The notes: a model not told the origin generated them from the letters alone. A stretch of 13,481 nucleotides of DNA from Acidimicrobiia bacterium (GCA_009843565.1 VYDF01000075.1:8092-21572), one strand, 5' to 3'; numbered from the stretch's first letter, positions 1 to 8,446 are shown. A program made the numbers and translations.

Positions 1-1
1 G

Positions 2-844
2 CCGTCGTGTGTTCCGGGGCTGCCCGATACCCAGTCTCGCCAGTACACCTCTCACAACACAGCGGGCCAGAACATCACGGTGACGGTCCCCGGCTGCGTT
101 TCCACTGCGATCCCCCCTCCGACCGTGGATCCCGACCCCGATGAGCCGGTATGCGACGCCAACTGGGGCACGGACCAGCTGGAGGTGCTGGGGTCTCGGG
201 TGCGCTGGGAGTCCTATCTCGGCGCTGGGGACACCCTGCCGACCCCTGAGATACCCGGCGGCAGCATCTTTGGACTGGTGGCGTCTGACGTGCAAAGCGG
301 CACCCACTACCCGGCGTGGACATGGCTGGCGATGAGCGGGACGAGGCTGAACCTGGGCACCCTCGACGTCAACGATCAGCGCCAAGGCCACGAATGCTAT
401 TGGGAGGCGGTCGGCGTGCGAGTCGAGATGCGCGAGCTGATCCCCTCCGGTGGCGGCGACGCGGAGATGCGAAACCTGGCCTCCCAAGGCCGAGTCGGCG
501 CCGCGAATGCGCTCGCTACCGCAATCTCAACCTGGGACAGCTGGACACCCGAAGAGCAATCAGAGTGGGCAGCCGCGTTCGCGCCGGCTCGGCGGGTCGA
601 GCCAGCATGGTGCGACAACGATGATCTGCCGTTGTGGCGCTCCTTGGGCGATCGCGAGCCGACGGAGGAGACCCGCCGGAAGGCGTGCCGCTGGGAGGTT
701 CCCCGCAAGGGCATCTGGGAGTGGAGGCTCAAAGCCGACTATCGCAGCGACCAGGGCGACCGGGCCATCGTCGAGCTCGACACCGACGTGTCTTGGTTCC
801 GCACCGCGGTCGATCTGACAGAAGAGCGGATAATGATCTGGTGA
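2..844 (+). CDS. Hypothetical, probably exported protein, 5' end missing
   Basis: The reading frame is open from the left edge of the window to a TGA at 842-844, giving 280 visible residues. The residues before the first possible internal start (GTG at 80) are rich in Ser, Thr, Asn and Gln and run smoothly into the rest, so I treat the gene as truncated by the window rather than starting at 80. A proline- and aspartate-rich linker (PPPTVDPDPDEP) separates an N-terminal part from a Trp-rich C-terminal part. Scattered cysteines and the absence of basic patches early on suggest an extracytoplasmic protein, but the signal peptide, if any, lies outside the window. I recognise no family. The stop overlaps the GTG start of the next gene (GTGA), which points to translational coupling with a membrane protein. 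Confidence 0.7.
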   Translation, partial: PSCVPGLPDTQSRQYTSHNTAGQNITVTVPGCVSTAIPPPTVDPDPDEPVCDANWGTDQLEVLGSRVRWESYLGAGDTLPTPEIPGGSIFGLVASDVQSGTHYPAWTWLAMSGTRLNLGTLDVNDQRQGHECYWEAVGVRVEMRELIPSGGGDAEMRNLASQGRVGAANALATAISTWDSWTPEEQSEWAAAFAPARRVEPAWCDNDDLPLWRSLGDREPTEETRRKACRWEVPRKGIWEWRLKADYRSDQGDRAIVELDTDVSWFRTAVDLTEERIMIW

Positions 845-1425
845 CATGGACCATTTGGCCCGCAGGGGTGCTGGGCCCGGTGGTTGGCTGGATACGGTTC
901 TCGATTTCTACGCCGCTGCTGGCGGTCGCCATTACTGTGCTCAAGGGAGCCTGGTCGCAACCGCAGACGTGGGCGATCCTCGCAGCGTGCGGCGCGGTGT
1001 TGGCAGTCTCGTTTGCCAAGATACGGTCGCGCCGATCGGTGTACGCCACATTGAACCTCATGTTCGCGGTGATGCTGGTCTTGTGGGCAGAATTCTGGCA
1101 CTCGATGGCCGGACCCTGGTGGGCGGCGTTGGCCGGGCTGACCAGCGGGGTGTTGCTGGTCGTGTCCGATGCTCTGGCCAGATGGGCGCTCTCGCGGCTC
1201 GCTGCGAATGATTCCGGTGGCTGCGGGGTGTCGGCCAGGGTCGAAATCGGGGTGCTGTGGGGGTTTGTCGATGCGTCCACCCCCACGGTTATGGGGCTGA
1301 ACGACGGATCGCAGGTGCGACTGTCTCTGGGCTACCGGTATGTGTGGTGGCTCGGGACAGAATCCAAAGAACCACTCGAGCTGCTGATGGCGATAGACAG
1401 AGGCAGCGACTTCAGTGCCAACTAG
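841..1425 (+). CDS. Small integral membrane protein, four predicted helices
   Basis: A 194-residue protein is read from the GTG at 841, which overlaps the preceding TGA by the GTGA arrangement. The frame extends further upstream inside the previous gene, but that part is Arg/Gly-rich and reads as a shadow, so the coupled start is preferred. Hydrophobic stretches lie at about residues 21-36, 43-60, 67-85 and 91-109; the first is marginal. A basic cluster, KIRSRRS, at about 60-66 would be a cytoplasmic loop. A soluble C-terminal part of about 75 residues follows. No family is recognised. Small polytopic proteins of this kind occur among conjugation and secretion accessory genes, and a relaxase gene lies nearby, but that role is a guess. 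Confidence 0.72.
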   Translation: MTWTIWPAGVLGPVVGWIRFSISTPLLAVAITVLKGAWSQPQTWAILAACGAVLAVSFAKIRSRRSVYATLNLMFAVMLVLWAEFWHSMAGPWWAALAGLTSGVLLVVSDALARWALSRLAANDSGGCGVSARVEIGVLWGFVDASTPTVMGLNDGSQVRLSLGYRYVWWLGTESKEPLELLMAIDRGSDFSAN

Positions 1426-1636
1426 CGCCCAGCTTGTGGAGTGCGGGAGCTGCGTGGCGAGGATGCAAATGGCCATTCAGGACTGGTGGTGCCCCGTCTG
1501 CGGCTGGTGGTGGGCCATCTCAAAGGCAGACAACAGAATCAAGGCCATCGGTTGTCACCGCGATACGGACCATCTCGTGTCGCTCGATATCGGCGGCTGG
1601 GCCGCAGCCCCCAGCCGCGCCGAACCGAGGAGCTGA
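1415..1636 (+). CDS. Small zinc-ribbon-like protein (CxxC-x12-CxxC)
   Basis: A 73-residue protein is read from the GTG at 1415, overlapping the end of the membrane-protein gene by 11 bp; an AGAGG about 11 bases upstream could be the ribosome-binding site. Cys10-x2-Cys13 and Cys26-x2-Cys29 form two zinc knuckles, the second in the typical CPVCG context, followed by WWW at 31-33. The pattern supports a single structural zinc ribbon, as in many small nucleic-acid- or protein-binding proteins. The last 25 residues are Ala/Pro/Arg-rich and probably disordered. Another in-frame GTG at 1436 would keep only two residues before the first knuckle. The function is unknown. The overlap with both neighbours' reading direction and spacing suggests the same transcript. 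Confidence 0.6.
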   Translation: MPTSAQLVECGSCVARMQMAIQDWWCPVCGWWWAISKADNRIKAIGCHRDTDHLVSLDIGGWAAAPSRAEPRS

Positions 1637-1702
1637 ACGGACAGCGCGATGCACCAGCAACCACCAGCCCAGAGAGATCCCGGCACCAACAGGCCCGAGT
1701 AG

Positions 1703-2587
1703 TTGCCTGATGGCGTCAGCGTCGTCGAACACGTGCGAAACGCTGCCCGCAGCGCCGGCCCACCCCCTGAGCTCGAAGATCCCGACACCGACTGGGACTG
1801 GGACAGCGGCGACCTGTTCGCCGAAGCCTGGCGCACCGGCTGCATCCCCGCTGTGGACCTGCGCCGGGCCATGGGAAGCCGCGGCGAGGACAAGCCCCAG
1901 TGGTATTTGGAACTCAAAGCGGCGTCGGGCGACTCCCTCTACTTCCGCGACCGCCCCGAGATCGCAATGGCCGCAGCCTCTGGGCAGCTCGGAGACCGGG
2001 CCAGACGCGTCCATAAGAACATGGCGTCGCGAGGGCTTATCGACAAGACCTTCAAACAACAGCCAGAAACGACCGGCTCTGGGGCCGTTGCTGGCGACAA
2101 GGAGCCTGAGCTGTTGCCGAAGGCCACCTGGAGGCGCGTGGGCCGAAAGACCGCCGAGATCACCCTCACCACCGAAACGACACGGCGCTACCGCGCCGAA
2201 GGCCAGATGATCGACTGCCTGCTCGCCGCCGCAGCCTCAACAGGCCGCCTCAGCGACCCCAAACGCCTGTCACGAGCACCCGTGGGCGAAGGCGTCGAGA
2301 TCGGCACCCTTCCCGACGGGCAGCGCCACGCCGCCAGAAGAGACCGGACTGCCGCAGCCTCGGCCTCCCCAATAGGCGCCAAGACCGTGGAGATCACCCT
2401 CATCGCCAGCACCTCCCGCCGCAATCTGGCCAGCCACCTAGAAGCCACACGCCTCTGCGCCGCCGCCGTGTCTCTGGGCGCACTCTATGACCGCTCGCGA
2501 ATGCTCCCCGACTACACGCTCAGCCCAGCCGAGACAATTGGCCCACAGTCCAAACCCGCTGACCCCGGTATCGACATGGGACTCTGA
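1703..2587 (+). CDS. Hypothetical protein with two related C-terminal domains
   Basis: A 294-residue protein is read from TTG 1703, the first possible start after an in-frame TAG at 1700-1702; GTG 1733 is an alternative. An acidic, Trp-containing segment (DPDTDWDWDSGD, about 26-37) is followed by a region of mixed charge to about 140. After that, two segments resemble each other: residues 149-189 and 227-267, both starting with KT(A/V)EITL and each followed by an Ala-rich helix and a (L/M)SDPKRL/YDRSRML-like end. They are joined by an Ala/Arg-rich linker. The protein looks soluble and has no signal peptide. I recognise no family. It is the last gene of the plus-strand run and converges on the minus-strand gene at 2633, leaving 45 bp between the stops with no clear hairpin. 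Confidence 0.68.
   Translation: MPDGVSVVEHVRNAARSAGPPPELEDPDTDWDWDSGDLFAEAWRTGCIPAVDLRRAMGSRGEDKPQWYLELKAASGDSLYFRDRPEIAMAAASGQLGDRARRVHKNMASRGLIDKTFKQQPETTGSGAVAGDKEPELLPKATWRRVGRKTAEITLTTETTRRYRAEGQMIDCLLAAAASTGRLSDPKRLSRAPVGEGVEIGTLPDGQRHAARRDRTAAASASPIGAKTVEITLIASTSRRNLASHLEATRLCAAAVSLGALYDRSRMLPDYTLSPAETIGPQSKPADPGIDMGL
2147..2503 (+). repeat. Internal protein-level duplication in the 294-residue protein
   Basis: Codons for residues 149-189 (2147-2269) and 227-267 (2381-2503) encode two segments of equal length that align without gaps. Shared positions include K-T-x-E-I-T-L at the start, a T/S-x-x-R-R basic step, an Ala-rich helix with L-x-A-A-A, and G-x-L-x-D followed by basic residues. 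The DNA of the two copies has diverged, so this is an old domain duplication rather than a recent tandem repeat. Confidence 0.6.
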
Positions 2588-2632
2588 AATTCTTCCGTGA
2601 GATTCCCTCAGGTGTGCATCGCTTTGCCACAG

Positions 2633-3784
2633 TCAGAGGCCGAGGACGTGGCTGGCAGCCGCTCGGGGCAGTTGGTAAGCGCAGTGGTAGTTGGCCGCGA
2701 GGTGGACGGCGGTGCGGTCGTGGATGGTGTCGGCGTTCAGGCTGCAGATGTCGGCGTTCAGGCTGCAGATGTCGTCGTATTGGTGTTGCAGGGCTGCGAG
2801 CGCTCTGGCAGCTTGGTCGCGTTGCGTGCCGTCGAGATGGTGGTCGGCTCGGGCTAGGGCGATGGAGGCCTGGAAGTCGTCGTCGGTCACCGCGGCAAGC
2901 ACGGTGTCGTTATCGGTGCAAGCGAGGTGGGTGCCAACCGCGGTGCCCCGGTTGTAGGCGCTGTACCACCACTGCGAGTCGACCTCGGCGACGTAGGCGG
3001 GGTACCCGCTGTCGGCACCGATGCCGGTGGCGTGGGCGGCCAGGCCGGTGCCGGCATCGGCGCGGGTGTACACGTCGAGCTGGTCGCCGGCCCGCAGCAG
3101 GTGCTGGAGGTCGTGGATGGCGGTCTCGTCGGGATGGGGCGCGGCACCGTGTTCTTGGGCGAGGCGCCGGAGGGTTCGGATGTGAAGCGGCATCCCCTTG
3201 TCTCGCCAAAGGCGCAGCTTCTCGGGCAGAAACTGGCGAGCGCTGTCACCTAGAGCTGTGGCGATGGACGGCCAGGGGATCGATGCGAGGTGACGTCCGG
3301 TGAGGCGGGCGGCGTCGTTGAAGTGCTTGAGCTGCCGGTCGTCGAGGGGCCATTCGTCGGCGTCGAGGTTGAAAGGGGCGCCGTGCTCGATGTCAATGCA
3401 CGCCAGCGAGAGCCCATCAACAAGGTCGGCTCTGGGCAGAGAGACATCGACGGTGCCATCGGGCCACGCGGGCGGGCCGTCGCCGTAGTGGGGGCGAGTC
3501 GAAACGACAGTCCCCAAGGCGATGCCCCTTCGAGCGGAGGTGGTGTGCCATTGCTCATCGAGGCGGCAGATGACGGCTTCTTCGACCTTGAAGTCCTCCC
3601 GGTTGACCGGGGTGGGCCAGCTCGAGTTGGAGGGTGCGACTGCTCCCCATGTCCAGTTGGGCGCTTCGGGGTTGATGCGGGTCCACACCAGCACGGTATC
3701 GCCGGTGCGGAGCCCCTCCACCGTGGTGACGGCGCCGGTGGGGGTGAGGAATGGCTGGAGGTGGGTACGGGTTGCTCCCGGCAT
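2633..3784 (-). CDS. Hypothetical protein encoded downstream of the relaxase
   Basis: A 383-residue protein is read from the ATG at 3784-3782, with a good ribosome-binding site (AAGAAGGGA) a few bases upstream. It begins 33 bp after the stop of the relaxase gene, so the two are probably cotranscribed. There is no signal peptide or membrane segment. The first 60 residues include a β-rich stretch, VTTVEGLRTGDTVLVW, of the kind seen in small barrel-like domains. The middle is Trp- and Asp-rich. Residues 260-305 (YVAEVDSQWWYSAYNRG and following) also look β-rich, and the last 80 residues are helical. Residues 338-351 hold a perfect heptapeptide duplication, DICSLNA twice. I recognise no family. 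Its position suggests a mobilisation or conjugation accessory protein, but nothing in the sequence proves that. Confidence 0.7.
   Translation of the reverse strand: MPGATRTHLQPFLTPTGAVTTVEGLRTGDTVLVWTRINPEAPNWTWGAVAPSNSSWPTPVNREDFKVEEAVICRLDEQWHTTSARRGIALGTVVSTRPHYGDGPPAWPDGTVDVSLPRADLVDGLSLACIDIEHGAPFNLDADEWPLDDRQLKHFNDAARLTGRHLASIPWPSIATALGDSARQFLPEKLRLWRDKGMPLHIRTLRRLAQEHGAAPHPDETAIHDLQHLLRAGDQLDVYTRADAGTGLAAHATGIGADSGYPAYVAEVDSQWWYSAYNRGTAVGTHLACTDNDTVLAAVTDDDFQASIALARADHHLDGTQRDQAARALAALQHQYDDICSLNADICSLNADTIHDRTAVHLAANYHCAYQLPRAAASHVLGL
2730..2771. repeat. Perfect 21-bp tandem duplication inside a coding region
   Basis: Bases 2730-2750 and 2751-2771 are identical. The unit is a whole number of codons, so the reading frame of the minus-strand gene is kept and the protein gains a second DICSLNA heptad (residues 338-351). 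Exact identity at all 21 positions points to a recent event, either replication slippage or copy-number variation. Confidence 0.95.
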
Positions 3785-3817
3785 GGGATTTCCCTTCTTG
3801 TCGGTGTTGTTGGTCGC

Positions 3818-6800
3818 CTAGAGGCCGATGCCGGCTGTTCGGGCAGGGGATGCGATCTGTTCGGGGCCGACCAGCGCCTCGTCGATGAGCAGTTGGAGGT
3901 CCAAGTCGGCCGCGACTGCGATCTCGTGGGCGGCGAGCACGGTGGCTATCGGATCGCCGGCGCTCTGTTTGACGGCGGCGCGGGCGGCTTTGGCGAGCTG
4001 GGAGTAGGCCCGGCTGCGGTCCAGGGCTGTGATGTGGGCGATGGCTGCCCAGGGATGCGGGAGAGTGTGTGTGATGGCGTCGCGCAGTTGGCCGGGTGCG
4101 AGGCTGGCGGGGTCGGTGCCTGGTGGGAGGTGGACGGCGCGGGTGTGCAAGGGGTGTCGGCTGGCGAGCTGGGCAATGCTCTGGGCTGCTGTGGTTCCGG
4201 CAGTGTCGCTGTCCAATACGAGGGTGAGCAGGCCAGGGGCGCCGCATTTTGTTTCCAGGGCGCCGAGATGACCGGAGCCGAGGGCGGTGCCGCAAGCGGC
4301 CACGGCGTTGTCGATGCCAGCGGCGTGGGCGGCGATCGCGTCGGTGTAGCCTTCGACGATCACGGCCTCACCGCTGTGGGCGATGGCATCAGCGGCGAAC
4401 TCGATGCCATAAAGGGCCTCTGACTTGTCGTAGAGGCGGGTGGCGCGGGTGTTGATGTACTTGGGGCCGTCGCTCAGTGTCCTGCCCGCTAGTGCAATTG
4501 TGGTCCCTTCGATGCTTTGGATGGGGAATACCACCCGGCCCCGAAGGAAGTCCCAGACGCGCCCGTTGGTCTCGCCGAGCACTCCGGCGTTGATCCCGGC
4601 CTGTTCGCTGATGCCGATTCGGGCGAGGTGGCTGGTGAGGCCCTGCCATTGGTCCGGGGCCCAGCCGAGCCGCCACTTCTCCCAAAGGTCTTCTGAGATG
4701 CCGCGTCCGAGGAGGTAGTCGCGGGCCTCAGCAGCCTCTGGGCTGTTGATGAGCAGGTGGTGATACCACGATGCTGCTGATTCGACGGCTGTGGCATTGG
4801 GCTCGCTTCGGACATCGGCGGGTGCTGACGACAGCGCCGGTTCGGGTGCGGGCCGGTTGGCCAGCGCGGCGATCACCGGTATTGAGATCGCAGTCGGAGG
4901 CTCTCGCCGTGTGGTCTCATCGGGGTTGTGATGTGGCGGGCGGGGACCTGTCATGCATCCGCCGGGATCGGGCGCGGTGCTGTCGTTGTCGGCGTCGAAG
5001 AGGTCGCTTGCGATGTCGAAGGCGGCTTGTTCCCACGCGGTGGACAGGTGCCGGGTTGTGCAGCCGCTGTCGATCCAGTCGTCAATGGCGGCTTCCCAGC
5101 GTCGCGCGTCTGCTTCGAGGAGATGCGACTGGTCAGCGCCGCAGGCTTGGGCGATTCTGGCAGTCCGCTGTGCGGCCAGGTCTTCGAGGACGTTGCGGTG
5201 CCTGAGCACCCGCCGCGCGGCGACGGCGGCCCGTACATCTGCTGTCCATGCGGCGATCTGCCCTGTCGGGGGCTGGCAGTCCCCAAGAGCCTCGATGCGC
5301 TGTCGGGCAGGAGTATCTGAGATCGCGGCTATGACGGGGACGAGCCTGTGGCGGCCGTGGGCGTCGGCCCGCTGGTACAGCGACCAAAGCTGGACGAGCC
5401 ACGGGTTGTCGTGCCGGCCGGACTCTGCGGCTCTCTGGTTGTTCTGTCTTATGCGTTCGAGGGCTTGGCTGTCGATAAAGCGGAAGTCGTTGTCGAGCAG
5501 GCCCCGCGCCTTGCGGATGGCCCCCAAGGTGGGACGGCGCTGGGATTCGGCTGGCTGCGATGGTTCTGCTGGGTGGAGCCTGGTCGAGTCCAGGCGGTCG
5601 ATGTGTTCGAGCAGCCGGACTTCGGCCTCCATCAGTTCTCTGTCCTCGAGGGCCGCGCTGTGGCCTTCTGTCTCGTGCAGTCCCGCGAGCCAGTCGTCGA
5701 TCTCGTCGGCGATGTGATGGTCGATGTAGTCGGCTCGGGCGCGCTGGGCGACGATGTCGCTCCCGGCGACCAATGCAACGGCATCGAGGCTGTCGGAGGC
5801 TGGCAGAGAGCGGCTTGAGCGGGCCGCCACCGATTCGAGGTGGGTTTTGGCGTCGGAGAGGGCCATGGCCGGCGCGGTGACGTCGGTGGCGGTTGCCCAA
5901 CCGTGGCGGCGGGCGAACACGGCGTCGATGACCTTGTCGGGCACGGTGTGGGTGGGGGCGGACTCGGGATCGGCGGCGGGAGTGTCGGTGATGATGTGCA
6001 GCCAGTTTTCGGAGCGGCCCCGCGACAGACCGACGTAGAGCTGGTCGCGCCCGGTCGACCCTGTGATAACGGTGAGCGATGCGTCGACCGTGGTGCTTTG
6101 CGCTCTGGTCTGGGTGATCGCATAGCCCAGATCCACATGTCTTGCTGCGTACGCCGCGGTGACCGTTGCCTCGGCTTGTCGGTCCAAGTGGGACAGGATC
6201 AGGTCGCCCTGTTCGGTGGCGGCAGCCACGGTCCAGCGATCGCCATTTCGCACCGGCAGTCCGTCGTTGGCGCGGCGGTGTCGGTCGTTTCTCCGAGTGG
6301 TCACGATGTCGCCGACGCGGATGGTCAGGTCGCCCGTCCCGGCAACCGCTTCGCCCGTCTCGCCGGCCTGTGAGCGCCGATCGGCGATTTCGGCGTTGAT
6401 CTGTTGTGCCAGCTCCAGGGTCGGGGCGCAGATGACCGTGGTGTGGTGGCGGTGGTGCTTCCACCAGTCTGCGGCTGCTGCTGCCGCGTCGGCGCCAGAG
6501 CCGTCAGTGATCCGGTGGCGATCGCGGTGGTAGTCGAGTCCCTGCTTGAGGCCGCGGTGGATCGCCGAGGTGGCTTTCGCCTCTGCGGGGTCGTCGAACC
6601 GCCAAAGCTGGCTGAGGGTGAACGCGGGCAGCACATCGCAGGCGGCCAGCGCGTCGAACATACCTCCGGCGGACACTGAGCCCTGCTGGGCCGGATCGCC
6701 CACCAGCACGACCCGGGCGTCGGCGGCGGCTGCCTTGCCACACAGCGCCGCCAGGTCCCGGGTTGACAGCTGGCCGGCTTCGTCCACGATCACCCACCCG

Positions 6801-8446
6801 CCTTGCGGGATCGGCTCGCCTGATGTGTTGATGAGCGCCACGGTGCTCGACGCTGTGCCCAGAGCCGCGCCCAGTGTGCCCGCGGCCACCGCAGTCGGCG
6901 CGGTCGCGACGATCCGGTCACCGCCCACTGCCGCGGCGATACATGCCAAAGCGGTGGTCTTGCCCGAACCCGCAGGCCCGATCAAGATGCTGCCCGCACT
7001 GCGGGTGGCGATCAGACCCTTTGCGGCTTGGGCCTGATCGTCGCCGAGTCCCGTCAGGTCGATGCGCTCGATGGCGCTGGCATCGACGGGCACCGGAGAG
7101 GCCAGCCAAGCTGCGGTGGCCTGTTCGGCGGCGATGAGGCCGGGCGACGACCAGCGGCCCTCGTGTCGCACCAAGCGCTGCTCCAGCCTGTCGCGCAGCG
7201 CCGTTGCAGTCACCGCGGCGATCTCGTCGCCCGAGCGCACGATCATTTCGCAGCCAGGACCGGCGTTGACGGCCGCGTACACCACCGCGTCCAGATCGAC
7301 ATCAGACAGGCTGGTGGCAGAATCCTCGGCCGCTGCCAAAAGCAGATCCATCATGTCGCCGTCTAGGGCGAGCTGGGGCCCGTCCACGACGAACTCGGGG
7401 CGGTCGTAAGCATCGCGTTCGATGCGCCGAGCCGACCGATACCCTGCCACTGTCTTGGCAGGGTCGAGGCCGAGCTGGATGGCCTCAGCGCGCCAACGGT
7501 CGTGGGGGTCGCCGTCAAGGCTCAGCAGCTTCTTCGACTGGCGGGTTGCGACTGCGGCCTGATTCCAGATTTCGATGCGCTCCTGGACGGTTGGCTCACG
7601 CCCGGTGTCTGCCTCGAACTGGCGCACCCTTCGACCGGCTTCCCGGGCTGTGTCGCGGCTGCGCGACGACCAGGTCTCAATGAGGTGCTGGGGGCTTCCC
7701 GCGACTTCGGCGTGGAGTCGCTCGTCGATGCGATCCCACGACCAGCCCAGCCGCCGCGACAACTCGGCGCGCAGCACCGCCCCACCGACCATGCTCGCGG
7801 CCTTGGCCGTTGCATACAGCGCCCTTCCGTCTAGGGTGCGCCACTTGCCGTCCCCGCAGCGCACTTTGTTGGCGACCACGAGATGCGAGTGAAGCTGCGG
7901 ATCGCCGGAGCGGGATGTGTAGTGGTCGAAGCGGGCGATCGTCGCGCCGTTGGGAACTTCTTCGTTGTTGGCCCCTCCTGTTCCGGACCGGGAGGCGACG
8001 CCGTTGGCCTGCACGTAGTCGATCAGCGACCGAACCGACAAGGACCATGCTGATTCGATCTCGCGGCGGGTTGCCTCGTCGGCCAGCGCCCACGCCGTTG
8101 ATACCGACTTGGGGACGCTGTAGGTGAGGTCGAACCCGCCGACGGCCTTGCGCTGACGGGCGATGCCGAGCCGGTCGATAAACGTCCCTCCCGGATTGAT
8201 CCGCCTACCGAGCTGCTCGCCAGTGTCGGGGTCGCAGCCCGCCAGCATGGCCTTGAGCTGGTCGATGGTGACTGCTCCGCCGACCTGCACTCCCATTGCC
8301 CCTGCCGCCGCCCATACACCGGGTTGCTCCCCCGAGTCGGTGTAGTAGCCGGCCTGATCGACCTGGGACGAGAAATGCACTCCGGCTGCACCGCCCGACG
8401 TGTAGTACTCGGCGTGGCCGGGTCCCACTTTGGCGATGGACAGCAC
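3818..8446 (-). CDS. MobF-family conjugative relaxase-helicase fused to a DnaG-type primase core
   Basis: This 1542-residue protein would nick one strand at oriT, stay bound to the 5' end and unwind the DNA. It has an N-terminal TrwC-type relaxase (about 1-310) with tyrosine pairs Y14-Y15 and Y34-Y35 and the metal-binding histidines H175, H186 and H188 in HYTSRSGDPQLHSH. A RecD/TraI-like helicase (about 455-815) follows, with Walker A GPAGSGKTT (490-498), Walker B VIVDEA (552-557), GDPAQQ (583-588), and the late motifs GYAITQTRAQSTTVD and YVGLSRGRSENW. A helical linker runs from about 860 to 1160. Residues about 1227-1450 match the DnaG catalytic core: RGRVVFPI (1302-1309), KYINT (1329-1333), then the Toprim residues E1365 in VEGYTD and D1412/D1414 in LDSDTAG. 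No CHC2 zinc-binding domain is visible. The GTG start gives the conserved MLSIAKVGPG N-terminus. The Shine-Dalgarno is weak, and a repeat sits directly upstream. Confidence 0.93.
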   Translation of the reverse strand: MLSIAKVGPGHAEYYTSGGAAGVHFSSQVDQAGYYTDSGEQPGVWAAAGAMGVQVGGAVTIDQLKAMLAGCDPDTGEQLGRRINPGGTFIDRLGIARQRKAVGGFDLTYSVPKSVSTAWALADEATRREIESAWSLSVRSLIDYVQANGVASRSGTGGANNEEVPNGATIARFDHYTSRSGDPQLHSHLVVANKVRCGDGKWRTLDGRALYATAKAASMVGGAVLRAELSRRLGWSWDRIDERLHAEVAGSPQHLIETWSSRSRDTAREAGRRVRQFEADTGREPTVQERIEIWNQAAVATRQSKKLLSLDGDPHDRWRAEAIQLGLDPAKTVAGYRSARRIERDAYDRPEFVVDGPQLALDGDMMDLLLAAAEDSATSLSDVDLDAVVYAAVNAGPGCEMIVRSGDEIAAVTATALRDRLEQRLVRHEGRWSSPGLIAAEQATAAWLASPVPVDASAIERIDLTGLGDDQAQAAKGLIATRSAGSILIGPAGSGKTTALACIAAAVGGDRIVATAPTAVAAGTLGAALGTASSTVALINTSGEPIPQGGWVIVDEAGQLSTRDLAALCGKAAAADARVVLVGDPAQQGSVSAGGMFDALAACDVLPAFTLSQLWRFDDPAEAKATSAIHRGLKQGLDYHRDRHRITDGSGADAAAAAADWWKHHRHHTTVICAPTLELAQQINAEIADRRSQAGETGEAVAGTGDLTIRVGDIVTTRRNDRHRRANDGLPVRNGDRWTVAAATEQGDLILSHLDRQAEATVTAAYAARHVDLGYAITQTRAQSTTVDASLTVITGSTGRDQLYVGLSRGRSENWLHIITDTPAADPESAPTHTVPDKVIDAVFARRHGWATATDVTAPAMALSDAKTHLESVAARSSRSLPASDSLDAVALVAGSDIVAQRARADYIDHHIADEIDDWLAGLHETEGHSAALEDRELMEAEVRLLEHIDRLDSTRLHPAEPSQPAESQRRPTLGAIRKARGLLDNDFRFIDSQALERIRQNNQRAAESGRHDNPWLVQLWSLYQRADAHGRHRLVPVIAAISDTPARQRIEALGDCQPPTGQIAAWTADVRAAVAARRVLRHRNVLEDLAAQRTARIAQACGADQSHLLEADARRWEAAIDDWIDSGCTTRHLSTAWEQAAFDIASDLFDADNDSTAPDPGGCMTGPRPPHHNPDETTRREPPTAISIPVIAALANRPAPEPALSSAPADVRSEPNATAVESAASWYHHLLINSPEAAEARDYLLGRGISEDLWEKWRLGWAPDQWQGLTSHLARIGISEQAGINAGVLGETNGRVWDFLRGRVVFPIQSIEGTTIALAGRTLSDGPKYINTRATRLYDKSEALYGIEFAADAIAHSGEAVIVEGYTDAIAAHAAGIDNAVAACGTALGSGHLGALETKCGAPGLLTLVLDSDTAGTTAAQSIAQLASRHPLHTRAVHLPPGTDPASLAPGQLRDAITHTLPHPWAAIAHITALDRSRAYSQLAKAARAAVKQSAGDPIATVLAAHEIAVAADLDLQLLIDEALVGPEQIASPARTAGIGL

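Noticed and set aside
1257..2210. A 317-codon plus-strand frame across the zinc-ribbon gene
   Set aside because: Its translation is Pro/Ser/Arg-rich and low in complexity, while the overlapping frames show zinc knuckles and an internal duplication.
3290..4423. A 377-codon plus-strand open frame opposite the relaxase C-terminus
   Set aside because: It is Gly/Val-rich, has no recognised motif, and overlaps a frame that encodes clear primase motifs plus the next gene; it is a GC-driven shadow.
4940..5070. A CHC2 zinc finger in the relaxase-primase linker (C1129, C1164 and nearby His)
   Set aside because: Spacing does not fit C-x2-H...C-x2-C and only two cysteines are present.
5133..6464. A 443-codon minus-strand open frame inside the relaxase gene
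   Set aside because: It is Arg/Pro-rich and overlaps the helicase frame, which carries conserved motifs.
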